DNA of 64,000 nt from Lachnospiraceae bacterium NE2001 (GTDB lineage Bacteria > Bacillota > Clostridia > Lachnospirales > Lachnospiraceae), in contig FOEK01000002.1 of the NCBI GenBank assembly GCA_900110635.1, forward strand, positions 124,001 through 188,000. The letters run 5' to 3'. The position numbers were made by a program, and so were the translations under genes. The notes under the pieces are model-generated. The model was given only the letters and a program-made list of their open reading frames with translations, ran no database searches and was not told the DNA's origin. Each line of letters begins with the position of its first letter. The stretch's first letter is position 1. Below are positions 45,447 through 53,835 of the stretch, piece after piece.

Positions 45447-45742
45447 TCTCCTTATAGCCTTACATTCACAAAATAAGTGACAGTTTCTATACGAATTTGT
45501 CACATACCTCCTAAGTAAAAAAGTATATACAAAGTTTTAAAATGTGACAAAGTGCAAAAAGCAGTCCCTTAGCACTTTGTCACATTTTTTGTTTAATCAT
45601 AACGTGCAGATATAAAGGCTTTTGAATGGCTATAACGAAAATCTATAACAAACTATAAGTTCTAGGTATTTGTCAATATAGGAGAGTGGCTTTATATTTA
45701 AACAGGCATAAGAAATAACTATAACAAAGCGAGGTGTTGGAT
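45447..45742 (+). promoter_or_regulatory. Terminator and multi-site control region before the second metNIQ set
   Basis: After the terminator at 45541-45591, the motif CTATAA(C/G) occurs at 45630-45636, 45643-45649, 45653-45659 and 45719-45725. The first three are direct repeats 13 and 10 bp apart. No SAM or T-box riboswitch core is visible. Confidence 0.55.
45541..45591 (+). terminator. Strong terminator before the second metNIQ set
   Basis: Perfect 15-bp stem AATGTGACAAAGTGC (45541-45555) / GCACTTTGTCACATT (45572-45586) followed by T residues. Confidence 0.9.
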
Positions 45743-46759
45743 ATGTCGGAGGTTGTATATAAGCTAAGTAACGTGAAAAAAGTCTATAAAAACGAAGGGA
45801 AAGATTTCGTTGCTCTGGATGATATAAATCTTGAAATCTATGAGGGTGAAATCTTTGGAATCATTGGAATGAGTGGTGCAGGAAAGTCAACTCTGGTACG
45901 TACACTTAATCGTCTGGAGGATGTGACTGAAGGAGAGGTCAGCTTCTTTGGGAAGAATCTGTCAGAACTAAGTCCTAGAGAACTTAGGAAGACTCGCCAG
46001 TCCATCTCTATGATATTTCAGGGTTTTAATCTTCTGATGCAGAAGACTGTTCTGCAAAATGTAATGCTCCCTCTTAAGATTGCTGGAGTACCACGTAAGA
46101 ATCGAAAGAAGACAGCTCTTGAGATGCTGGAGGTGGTGGGACTGTCTGAAAAGCAGAACTCCTATCCTGCCCAGCTTTCTGGAGGTCAGAGACAGCGAGT
46201 TGCAATAGCTCGTGCTCTTACAGTGGATCCCAAGGTGCTTCTCTGTGACGAGGCAACCTCGGCACTTGATCCAAAGATAACAGAAGAAATCCTGGCTCTT
46301 CTTCAGGAGATAAATAAGACTAGAGGTCTGACAGTAATTATTATTACGCATGAGATGTCAGTAGTAGAAAAGATATGTGACAGAGTAGCAATTATTGATG
46401 AAGGAACTCTTGCAGAGGTGGGGGAGGTTAAGGATATCTTTACTTCTCCAAAGTCCGATGCAGCAAAGCAACTGGTGTTCCCTAACAATAGTGAAGGTCT
46501 GGTCAGCAGCTTCGATAGGACTGATGAAAATAGCAAGGTTATCCGTATTGCCTTCGATGGTGCGTCAGCCAAAGAACCATTTATTGCAGAGCTTGTTGAA
46601 CAGACTGGCGAGAAGGTCAATATACTAGGTGCTAATACCAAGAGTGTTGGTGGCATAGTATATGGCCAGATGGTACTGGAACTTCCGAGAGATAGGAATA
46701 GCCAGGAAACTGTCCTGAACTACTTTAACAGCAAGCACCTTAGTATCGTTGAGTTATAA
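45743..46759 (+). CDS. metN: Methionine ABC transporter ATP-binding protein (second set)
   Basis: A 338-residue MetN with Walker A GMSGAGKST, signature LSGGQRQR, Walker B LLCDEATSALD and a C-terminal NIL domain (about 260-338). ATG 45743 is spaced six bases from GAGGTG; the GTG at 45734 is part of that ribosome site. It heads a compact metN-metI-metQ operon with CTATAAC motifs in front. Confidence 0.85.
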   Translation: MSEVVYKLSNVKKVYKNEGKDFVALDDINLEIYEGEIFGIIGMSGAGKSTLVRTLNRLEDVTEGEVSFFGKNLSELSPRELRKTRQSISMIFQGFNLLMQKTVLQNVMLPLKIAGVPRKNRKKTALEMLEVVGLSEKQNSYPAQLSGGQRQRVAIARALTVDPKVLLCDEATSALDPKITEEILALLQEINKTRGLTVIIITHEMSVVEKICDRVAIIDEGTLAEVGEVKDIFTSPKSDAAKQLVFPNNSEGLVSSFDRTDENSKVIRIAFDGASAKEPFIAELVEQTGEKVNILGANTKSVGGIVYGQMVLELPRDRNSQETVLNYFNSKHLSIVEL

Positions 46760-46783
46760 ATAGAAGGATAGGAGGAGAAAATA

Positions 46784-47437
46784 ATGAGTGATTATATAAG
46801 AGACGCAATAATAAAAGGAATCTTCGAAACCCTGCAGATGACAGCATTTGCATCACTATTTGCATACCTGATAGGACTTCCTCTGGGAATCCTTCTGTAT
46901 GTGACTTCCAAGGGGCGCATCTATGAAAACCTGGTGGTGAATACAGTAGTTGGTGCCGTAGTAAATATCAGCAGATCGCTGCCATTTCTGATCCTTCTTG
47001 TACTGCTTATCCCAGTTACAAGGTTTATAGTTGGTTCTTCCATTGGAACCACAGCAACCATAGTGCCACTTACAATAGGAGCAATCCCTATTGTAGCCCG
47101 AATGGTGGAATCATCCTTAAATGAAGTACCTTCCGGTATTATCGAGGCAGCAAACTCCATGGGAGCAAGCCCATTATTTATCGTATTTCATTTTATATTG
47201 CCAGAAGCGGGTCCATCTCTTTTACTTGGTGCAGCTATCAATATAGCCACAGTTCTTGGATACTCAGCCATGGCAGGTGTTATTGGTGGTGGCGGACTTG
47301 GTGCTCTTGCCCTTCAGTACGGCTATTACAGATATCAGAAGGACGTTCTCTGGATAACTGTGGGAATACTTGTAATAATGGTCTGGGCGGTTCAGGAGAT
47401 AGGTGGCGCCATCTCAAAGGGCGTTCGTAAGAGTTAA
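46784..47437 (+). CDS. metI: Methionine ABC transporter permease (second set)
   Basis: A 217-residue MetI with five hydrophobic helices, the coupling segment EAANSMGASPLFIVFHFILPEA and the C-terminal GGGGLGALALQYGYYRYQ motif. It starts after AGGAGG, 24 bp behind metN. It differs enough from the first MetI to indicate an old paralog rather than a recent copy. Confidence 0.85.
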   Translation: MSDYIRDAIIKGIFETLQMTAFASLFAYLIGLPLGILLYVTSKGRIYENLVVNTVVGAVVNISRSLPFLILLVLLIPVTRFIVGSSIGTTATIVPLTIGAIPIVARMVESSLNEVPSGIIEAANSMGASPLFIVFHFILPEAGPSLLLGAAINIATVLGYSAMAGVIGGGGLGALALQYGYYRYQKDVLWITVGILVIMVWAVQEIGGAISKGVRKS

Positions 47438-47588
47438 ATATGCTATAAGTAAAACCTATAACAGAATATAGAATATTAAGATTTGTGCTATAACGAAAAT
47501 CGGTATATAGTACATTACATCAAAGGAATATCACAAAACCCCATTAGATATCCCTTACAAAATCAAAGCATATAGGAGGAACAAAATT
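47438..47588 (+). promoter_or_regulatory. metI-metQ spacer with CTATAA motifs
   Basis: CTATAAG at 47443-47449 and CTATAAC at 47456-47462 and 47488-47494 lie in the 151-bp gap before metQ, suggesting a second promoter that raises the binding protein relative to the membrane parts. Confidence 0.45.
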
Positions 47589-48563
47589 ATGAGAAAGAAG
47601 ATTTTAGTAGTAGGTATTACATTTGCATTATTACTTGGAGCAGTTGGATGTGGAGCATCAAATGATTCATCAAATGACACTGCATCTGAGCTAGCAACAG
47701 TTGAGACAGCTTCTGAGGAAGCAAGCGAAGAGAAGGAGCCAGAGACAGAGGTTGAAGAGAGTGAGTCACTTGCAAGCGCAAATGAAGACGAGAGTGCTTC
47801 AGAGACAGACAGCACATTTGTTTACACAGGTGATCCTGTAACAATCAAGGTTGGAGCAAACATTACTCCACATGCTGAGATCCTTAGAGAGGCACAGCCA
47901 ATCCTTGCAGAGCAGGGTATCACACTTGAGATAGTAGAACTTGAAGATTCTGTTACACCTAATACAGGAGTTATCGAGGGAAGTCTTGATGCAAACTACT
48001 TCCAGCATGTTCCATATCTTGAGCAGTTCAATGAAGAGAACGGTTCAGATCTTGTATCAATCGGAGCTATTCATTATGAGCCATTTGGCGTATACGCTGG
48101 CAAGACAACATCACTTGCAGATCTTCCAGACGGAGCAACAGTTGCAGTTCCTAACAACGTAACTAACGAAGCAAGAGCACTTCTTCTCCTTCAGCAGGAA
48201 GGTATCCTTACACTTAAGGAAGATGCAGGAATCAATGCAACAGTTGAAGATATAGTAGATAATCCAAAGAACATTCAGTTCAAGGAACTTGCACCAGAGC
48301 AGTTAGTACAGGCTCTTCCAGATGTTGATGTAGCAGTAATCAATGGTAACTATGCAATCGAGGGTGGTCTCAGTGTTAAGGATGCACTTGCAGTAGAGGC
48401 AAATGATGGTCTTGCAGCTCAGACATACGGAAATATCGTTGCAACCTCACCAGAGAAGGAAAACGACGATGCACTTAAAGCTCTTGTATCAGTTCTTCAG
48501 AGTTCAGCAATCAGCGATTATATCAATAGCACTTATGACGGAGCAGTAGTTCCTTTATATTAA
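47589..48563 (+). CDS. metQ: MetQ/NlpA-family substrate-binding lipoprotein (second set)
   Basis: A 324-residue lipoprotein with Cys21 in the lipobox LGAVGC, an acidic Ser/Glu-rich linker to about residue 75, and a MetQ domain (IKVGANITPHAEILREAQPILAEQGITLEIV; DANYFQHVPYLEQFN). It completes the second metNIQ transporter. The family binds methionine, but a sulfoxide or related amino acid is possible. Confidence 0.85.
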   Translation: MRKKILVVGITFALLLGAVGCGASNDSSNDTASELATVETASEEASEEKEPETEVEESESLASANEDESASETDSTFVYTGDPVTIKVGANITPHAEILREAQPILAEQGITLEIVELEDSVTPNTGVIEGSLDANYFQHVPYLEQFNEENGSDLVSIGAIHYEPFGVYAGKTTSLADLPDGATVAVPNNVTNEARALLLLQQEGILTLKEDAGINATVEDIVDNPKNIQFKELAPEQLVQALPDVDVAVINGNYAIEGGLSVKDALAVEANDGLAAQTYGNIVATSPEKENDDALKALVSVLQSSAISDYINSTYDGAVVPLY

Positions 48564-48569
48564 AGACTA

Positions 48570-48619
48570 TAAGGCTTCCCCTGGAGAGGAAGCTGTCTAC
48601 GAAGCAGACTGATGAGGTG
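48570..48619. repeat. Structured dispersed repeat (GGCTTC...ACTGATGAGGTG), short copy
   Basis: The element runs from TAAGGCTTCC through GAGAGGAAGCTGTC and GAAGCAGACTGATGAGGTG. GGCTTCC pairs with GGAAGC, and GTCT...AGAC forms a second stem. A longer copy is at 57409-57514. The final GAGGTG acts as the ribosome site of the following dehydrogenase gene. Confidence 0.75.
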
Positions 48620-48624
48620 TAAAA

Positions 48625-49815
48625 ATGATAGGTTTTGAATATTACAATCCTGCGAAGATCATTTTCGGAGCAGGCAGCATAAAGAAATTAAAAGCCCTCC
48701 TGGAGAAGCAAAAAGCAAAGTCGCTCCTTCTGGTATATAGTGGAGACTTCATTAAGGATCTTGGAATATATCAGGAGGTTAGGGAGGCGACGGAGGAGCT
48801 GGGAATCAGCTTCTATGAAAATGGTACAGTAGTTCCTAATCCATCTATAGAGCTGGTAAGAACACTTGTTGCCGAAGGAAAAGAACATTCAGTAGATTTT
48901 ATCCTGGCAGTAGGCGGTGGAAGCTCTATAGATACTGCAAAAGCGGTATCAATCGGAATACCTTACGATGGAGATGTTTGGGACTTCTTTGATAAAGGCA
49001 TTGTTCCTGAAGAAGTACTTCCAATAGGAGTTATCTCTACAACCGCATCCAGCGGATCTGAAACATCCAATGCAGCTATCCTGTCAAATGGAGAATGGAA
49101 GCTTGGTTTCGAGGATGACCGTATCATTCCACAGTTTGCAATTATGGATCCAGCATATACAGCTGGACTTCCAAAGTATCAGACTGCAGTAGGAATTGCC
49201 GATGTACTGGCACATTTACTTGAGCGTTACTTCTCAGATGAGAAGAATAGCGATACAACCGACTACCTGATTGAGGGGGCAGTCAGAGCTCTTATCCTGA
49301 ATGGAAAGAGACTCATAAGCCTTCTTGAAAAGGGAGAGGAGAAGACTCGATATGAGGATTATATAAATGCAAGAGCAGAGGTTCAGTGGCTTGCAAGCGT
49401 AGCGCATAATAATTTCCTGGATGCAGGAAGAAGCGCTGACTGGGGTTCTCACAGGATCGAGCACGAGCTTTCAGCGCAGTATAACATCACCCACGGCGAA
49501 GGAATGGCAGTTGTGTTTGTAGCCTGGACCAAGTATATAGCTAAGGTTAAGCCTTGGCGACTGGCTCTTCTTGCTAACAGGGTTTTCGGTGTAGATACAT
49601 TTGACTATACAGAAGAAGAGAGAGCGCTGATCCTATCAGATAAGCTTAAGGAGTTCTTCAAAGAGCTTGGTGTTGCCACTACACTGACCGAACTGGGAAT
49701 AGATGATAAGGATTTCCAGGTTATGGCTGATAGAGCTACCAGAAATGGAACAGTTGGTCATTACGAGAAGCTGGATAGTGAGAAGATAAAGGCAATACTT
49801 AATCTTGCACTGTAA
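48625..49815 (+). CDS. Iron-containing alcohol dehydrogenase (butanol dehydrogenase/YqhD-like)
   Basis: A 396-residue group III metal-dependent alcohol dehydrogenase that reduces aldehydes to alcohols with NAD(P)H. FGAGSIKKL, the nucleotide-binding AVGGGSSIDTAKAVS and TTASSGSETSNAAI are present, with metal-site residues in GIADVLAHLLERYF and GRSADWGSHRIEHELSAQYNITHGEGMAV. Its ribosome site comes from the repeat element upstream. Next to the methionine genes it might reduce aldehydes from oxoacid breakdown, but the group is widespread in fermenters and no substrate can be assigned. Confidence 0.85.
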   Translation: MIGFEYYNPAKIIFGAGSIKKLKALLEKQKAKSLLLVYSGDFIKDLGIYQEVREATEELGISFYENGTVVPNPSIELVRTLVAEGKEHSVDFILAVGGGSSIDTAKAVSIGIPYDGDVWDFFDKGIVPEEVLPIGVISTTASSGSETSNAAILSNGEWKLGFEDDRIIPQFAIMDPAYTAGLPKYQTAVGIADVLAHLLERYFSDEKNSDTTDYLIEGAVRALILNGKRLISLLEKGEEKTRYEDYINARAEVQWLASVAHNNFLDAGRSADWGSHRIEHELSAQYNITHGEGMAVVFVAWTKYIAKVKPWRLALLANRVFGVDTFDYTEEERALILSDKLKEFFKELGVATTLTELGIDDKDFQVMADRATRNGTVGHYEKLDSEKIKAILNLAL

Positions 49816-49860
49816 GATAATATCTCACATTTATAACTGTAAGATGATATCTCACATTTG
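49811..49860. repeat. Tandem direct repeat at the dehydrogenase stop codon
   Basis: Two 22-bp copies of TGTAAGAT(A/G)ATATCTCACATTT, at 49811-49832 and 49839-49860, with one difference and a 28-bp period. The first copy includes the TAA stop of the dehydrogenase gene. Confidence 0.8.
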
Positions 49861-49900
49861 ACTTGCATAAAACAGATAAAAATGTTATCATTCACAAGAC

Positions 49901-49937
49901 ATAAACCTACTCTCACAGTAGGTTTATAGTTTTATTT
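49901..49937 (+). terminator. Hairpin before the glutamate-cysteine ligase gene
   Basis: Perfect 11-bp stem ATAAACCTACT (49901-49911) / AGTAGGTTTAT (49917-49927). The following AGTTTTATTT is only a moderate T-tract, so termination may be partial. Confidence 0.6.
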
Positions 49938-49957
49938 AAGATATTTGGAGGTAGGCC

Positions 49958-51214
49958 ATGGGTTTTTTAGAAGACATATCTGCATATATTAGATCTGGGG
50001 AAGCATTAGATCAGAATCTTGGGCTTGAAATAGAGCATTTTATTATAAATGATGAGGGAAAACAGATGGAGTTCAGTGAGATATCGTCCCTTATCAATCT
50101 TGTGGGTAAAAGACTGGGGGCGGAGATAATTCATATCGATAGCTATCCTGTAGGTTATTATACAGGGGAGTATTCAACCAGCCTTGAGCCATCCTGTCAG
50201 TTTGAGATAAGTATAAATCCTTATAATGATCTGGAAACAATTGAGAGTATATATGAGGAGTTCCGTGCACTCTGGGAGCCAATCTTTAGAGAGAGGGGAT
50301 ATCATTTTGAAACCAAGGGTAATCTTCCTCTTGTTGAAACACAGGCTATTACTCCTGATGATATACCATTATCTCCAAAGAAGAGATATAAATATATGGA
50401 TGCCTATTTTAAGAGAAGCGGCAAGTATGGAAAGTATATGATGCGTGCTTCTGCTTCTACACAGGTGTCTATTGATTATAAGTCGGAAGAGGATATGGTA
50501 AGGAAACTTACAGTCCTTCAAAAGATTTCTCCAATTCTTATGATAATGATGGAGAACAAGACTGATGAATACTCAACCCTTCCTGGAGTAGAAGATAAGA
50601 CACATCTGCTTAGAATTCAGGAGTGGGATGATCTGGATCCAGACAGAACAGGTTTTGTTCCATTTTCCTTGGATGATGACTTTGGCTATGATAAAATGGC
50701 TGAGGTTATCTACCATACACCGTTGATCCTGCTTACGGATAATGGAGAGACAGTAAATGTAGGACATCAGAGCGCAGAGGAACTGGTGGCTAACAGTATC
50801 ATTTATACAGATGATTTAGAAGAGGATAGGAAGAAGAAGCTTATAGAGCATTTTATGTCTATGGGATTCTTCCATTTCAGAGTTAAGAAATATATAGAAG
50901 TGAGAGTGGCAGACAGCGTTCCGATAGAAAAGGCACTTGGATATGTGGCCCTGCTGAAGGGACTTATCTATTCAGAGGAAACACTGGAGAAGCTTGAAAA
51001 TGAGCTTGCCAGCGTTACAAGTATTGATGAGCTTCAGGATGCTGTAGAGGAGATAGAACGATATGGCTACGATGCTGTGATCTATGACGGACGTACTGCA
51101 TCAGACTGGGCTAATAAGCTCCTTAATCTGGCGGCTGCCTCTCTATCTAAGAATGACAGGGAGTACCTTAAGAATGTGCGAACTATTTGGGATAACTGCC
51201 AACAGGCGTGTTAA
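49958..51214 (+). CDS. Glutamate-cysteine ligase (GCS2 family)
   Basis: A 418-residue ATP-dependent ligase of the GCS2 type, forming gamma-glutamylcysteine or a related gamma-glutamyl amide. The N-terminal LGLEIEHFIIND carries the metal/ATP-binding Glu pair; SLEPSCQFEISINPYNDLETI and the MMRASASTQVSIDYKSEEDM strand match the family. Start ATG follows TTGGAGG. Its end overlaps the next gene by 41 bp. No glutathione synthetase gene is in the window, so the final product could be gamma-glutamylcysteine itself or another thiol. Confidence 0.8.
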   Translation: MGFLEDISAYIRSGEALDQNLGLEIEHFIINDEGKQMEFSEISSLINLVGKRLGAEIIHIDSYPVGYYTGEYSTSLEPSCQFEISINPYNDLETIESIYEEFRALWEPIFRERGYHFETKGNLPLVETQAITPDDIPLSPKKRYKYMDAYFKRSGKYGKYMMRASASTQVSIDYKSEEDMVRKLTVLQKISPILMIMMENKTDEYSTLPGVEDKTHLLRIQEWDDLDPDRTGFVPFSLDDDFGYDKMAEVIYHTPLILLTDNGETVNVGHQSAEELVANSIIYTDDLEEDRKKKLIEHFMSMGFFHFRVKKYIEVRVADSVPIEKALGYVALLKGLIYSEETLEKLENELASVTSIDELQDAVEEIERYGYDAVIYDGRTASDWANKLLNLAAASLSKNDREYLKNVRTIWDNCQQAC

Positions 51215-51947
51215 GATAAATGACTTTCTAAAAAGATTTTTTGAGCATAGCTGCGACCATAGAAATGGCTGGGGACTGGCATTTCTCGATGATAATTCAA
51301 TATCCATTGAGAAGGAGCCTATCCGTGCCAGCGACAGTCTCTACCTGAAAAATAGACTTACTGGCCGTATCGAAACCTCTCGTTGTATGGCTCACATACG
51401 AAAGGCTACTAAGGGCGAGGTCAACTTCAGTAACACTCATCCATTTACCAAAAGAGATGAGTCGGGAAGAACCTGGGTGCTGGTACATAACGGCACCATC
51501 TTTGAGTCTCCGATACTTAGTGCTTATCAGTATCAGCAGGAGGGCTCTACAGACAGTGAGAGAATCCTGCTCTACATTGTAGATCAGATGAATAAGCACT
51601 ATATTAGTGAGTTAAATGGATTCGATGCCAATGAACGTATCAGGCTGATCGAGAAGATACTTAAAAGGCTTGCTCCAGAGAATAAGCTGAATCTTATGCT
51701 CTATGACGGTGACTACTTCTACGTACATAAGAATGAAGTGGGAACACTATATAAGAGTGAGAGAAGTGGTTCGGTAATCTTCTCCACACATCCACTTCAG
51801 CCAGAGGGCTGGACAGAGGTGCCTGACAACCAGCTGCTGGTTTATAAAGACGGCGAACTGGTCCATACAGGGGAAAAGCATGAGTTCACCTTCGTCGAGA
51901 CCGAAGAAAAGATGAAACTCCTATACCTTGAGTATGCATCACTATAA
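51174..51947 (+). CDS. Class II glutamine amidotransferase-like Ntn hydrolase
   Basis: A 257-residue protein of the YafJ/EgtC-like class II amidotransferase group. It starts Met-Cys-Glu-Leu-Phe-Gly, so Met removal exposes the catalytic Cys. RNGWGLAFLDD, AHIRKATKGEVNFSNTHPF and LVHNGTI are active-site loops. Relatives remove glutamine amide or, in ergothioneine synthesis (EgtC), a gamma-glutamyl group. ATG 51174 lies 41 bp inside the end of the ligase gene, giving tight coupling of a gamma-glutamyl-forming and a gamma-glutamyl-cleaving enzyme. The only alternative upstream starts have no family similarity. Confidence 0.8.
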   Translation: MCELFGITANRRVKINDFLKRFFEHSCDHRNGWGLAFLDDNSISIEKEPIRASDSLYLKNRLTGRIETSRCMAHIRKATKGEVNFSNTHPFTKRDESGRTWVLVHNGTIFESPILSAYQYQQEGSTDSERILLYIVDQMNKHYISELNGFDANERIRLIEKILKRLAPENKLNLMLYDGDYFYVHKNEVGTLYKSERSGSVIFSTHPLQPEGWTEVPDNQLLVYKDGELVHTGEKHEFTFVETEEKMKLLYLEYASL

Positions 51948-51983
51948 TAAAGGCTATATAAAGAAGAATGTTAAATAAGTATT

Positions 51984-53639
51984 TTAATCTAGAGAAATGT
52001 AGCGGATACTTACAAGGGATCCGTCCATGGCGTTAAGGTATACTATCGCAGTATTTCCATCGCCCTGGACTCGGGTTACACTAAATTGCCATGCGGGGAT
52101 AGAGACGTAGGTGTCGCTTTCTGGGTCTTCGTAATAGTCAACATTTGACAGATACACTGAGTTTATTTCCAGCGTGTCGGGATTGCCCATCTTTTCAAGG
52201 TCCAGTTCTTCTTCAATTGCAGCCTGTAGACAAGGCTTAATTTTTTCAAAATCCAACAGTTGTACGTTATCGATGGAGTCTGTTATCTTGTTGGATAGCC
52301 TGATATCTACACTGTATAATCCATTGCTCGTATATTTGATAATTCCTGAATTATAGTTTACTGGACCCAATATGTTCTTTTCAGAATCTGAGCTTTCAGA
52401 GCTGATCGAATCTGAATCTTCAAAGTAGCTGTCACTCTCCAGGTATACTGCGTAGCCATCAACAGTGTAGCTGGCAATATCCATAAGCTTGGATGCCCCT
52501 TCACTATATACAAAATCGGTATAATCCTTTGTACTGTTTGGATTCTCTTCTATATATTCCTGGAGCAGGTCTCTTTGTTTGGACAGAACTCTGTAATCAT
52601 AAGCCATTCCCTGAACACCAGTCATGATTGTACTTATAAAATCACTGTCAGAAAACATAAGAACGGAATTTCCCAGATCCCTGGAATTGCTTCCAAAAGG
52701 ATCAATCATATTGATAGGTGAAGAAGAGTCTATGATGGAATCAACTATGCTGTTCTTATAGAATCTTCCGTCATATGAAATGGTATAGTCACCATTTAAT
52801 CTTAGTTCATTATTGACAAAGCTTTCAGCATTTTCCTTTATAGTTTCGATACTGTCGGAGCATAGATTGTCCAGTTCCAGTGGGTTTCCTGCGGAATCAT
52901 TTGACCCTGATACCATCAATGTCTCAAATTCGTAATTTGGAAAATATTCCCGAATATTTTTTGGCTCAAAGAAGATATATCTGAAGTCTGCAGTATAGTC
53001 ATATGCCAGGAGCAGCACGAATCTTGTGTTTTGATAATCTCCTTCGTACATATGGATATAGATATCGTCATCATCCTTCCAGTAATAAACATCTCCAGTG
53101 GTGGAGGTGATTATAGATTTCTCATATTGAACCCATCTGATCTCGTCAGAACTTTTATAGGTCTCGTGAGCGGCAAGTATCTGTCTGTACTTGTAGAGCA
53201 GAGTCATATAATCATACCCATCGGTATACTCTATCTTATCCAGCTTTTCAGCGCTGTCACCGAAGAGGGAATCTACTATAGCCTGTTCATCCTTCTTTCC
53301 GTCACTTATCTTATGCATGTTATATACATTTACGTAAGCATTATCCAAAATATCATAGGACGCATTGCCCTTAAACTCGGTCTTGCCAACTGTAAAGTCA
53401 TCCTGATAGCTGACCTTGGAACCGAAGAAGTCTCTTAGTGACTCGTTATCACCTCTTGCGATACTGATGCCATCTGTGCCAGTGCTGGTTTCAGCGTCTG
53501 TCTCAGCGCTTTCCGTCTTTTGATCGTTTGATCCGTAATCATCTACAACAGTATCCTCATTTCCACAGGCAGAAGCAGAAAGACAAAGTGCTGCTGTAAG
53601 TACTAAACTAGTTATTCTTTTCACATATTTTTTCTTCAT
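51984..53639 (-). CDS. Lipoprotein of unknown function
   Basis: A 551-residue exported lipoprotein with the signal MKKKYVKRITSLVLTAALCLSASAC, lipid Cys25 and an acidic Ser/Thr/Asp-rich linker to about residue 60. The rest is a Tyr/Asp/Ser-rich beta-type domain with no motif I recognise; the end (VSIPAWQFSVTR...AIVYLNAMDGSLVSIRYI) resembles YycI/PepSY-like folds only in general character. The start is ATG 53639 with an AAGGAT site; a longer frame would translate the palindromic repeat. It is convergent with the amidotransferase gene and divergent from a two-component system, which may regulate it. Confidence 0.6.
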   Translation of the reverse strand: MKKKYVKRITSLVLTAALCLSASACGNEDTVVDDYGSNDQKTESAETDAETSTGTDGISIARGDNESLRDFFGSKVSYQDDFTVGKTEFKGNASYDILDNAYVNVYNMHKISDGKKDEQAIVDSLFGDSAEKLDKIEYTDGYDYMTLLYKYRQILAAHETYKSSDEIRWVQYEKSIITSTTGDVYYWKDDDDIYIHMYEGDYQNTRFVLLLAYDYTADFRYIFFEPKNIREYFPNYEFETLMVSGSNDSAGNPLELDNLCSDSIETIKENAESFVNNELRLNGDYTISYDGRFYKNSIVDSIIDSSSPINMIDPFGSNSRDLGNSVLMFSDSDFISTIMTGVQGMAYDYRVLSKQRDLLQEYIEENPNSTKDYTDFVYSEGASKLMDIASYTVDGYAVYLESDSYFEDSDSISSESSDSEKNILGPVNYNSGIIKYTSNGLYSVDIRLSNKITDSIDNVQLLDFEKIKPCLQAAIEEELDLEKMGNPDTLEINSVYLSNVDYYEDPESDTYVSIPAWQFSVTRVQGDGNTAIVYLNAMDGSLVSIRYISLD

Positions 53640-53655
53640 GTTTTTATCCTTGTAA

Positions 53656-53684
53656 TGTGCAATGGGGACTGACCCCATTGCACA
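53656..53684. repeat. Dispersed palindromic element, copy 2
   Basis: Perfect 12-bp arms TGTGCAATGGGG / CCCCATTGCACA around a 5-base loop. It lies in the leader of the lipoprotein gene, 16 bp before its start codon. Confidence 0.85.
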
Positions 53685-53835
53685 ATCATACGCATTCCTA
53701 TCTTTTATAGATATTAATGGTTACGGTTAAAGTATAAATATAATATGTATCGAAAATGTATCATTATCTGTTATAATGGCGTAAAATGAATACGTAGATT
53801 TATACGCATAAAAACATGAATGAGGTTTACATAAT

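Noticed and set aside
47617-47844. Minus-strand Leu/Ser/Gln-rich frame over the second metQ linker
   Set aside because: It mirrors the Ser/Glu-rich codons of the lipoprotein linker and has no start signals.
49811-49860. Attachment site (att) duplication
   Set aside because: The two copies are only 28 bp apart with no integrase or tRNA nearby, so simple tandem duplication is more likely.
53640-53678. Longer start for the minus-strand lipoprotein (Met-Gly-Ser-Val-Pro-Ile)
   Set aside because: It also reads through the palindrome; the signal peptide begins properly at 53639.
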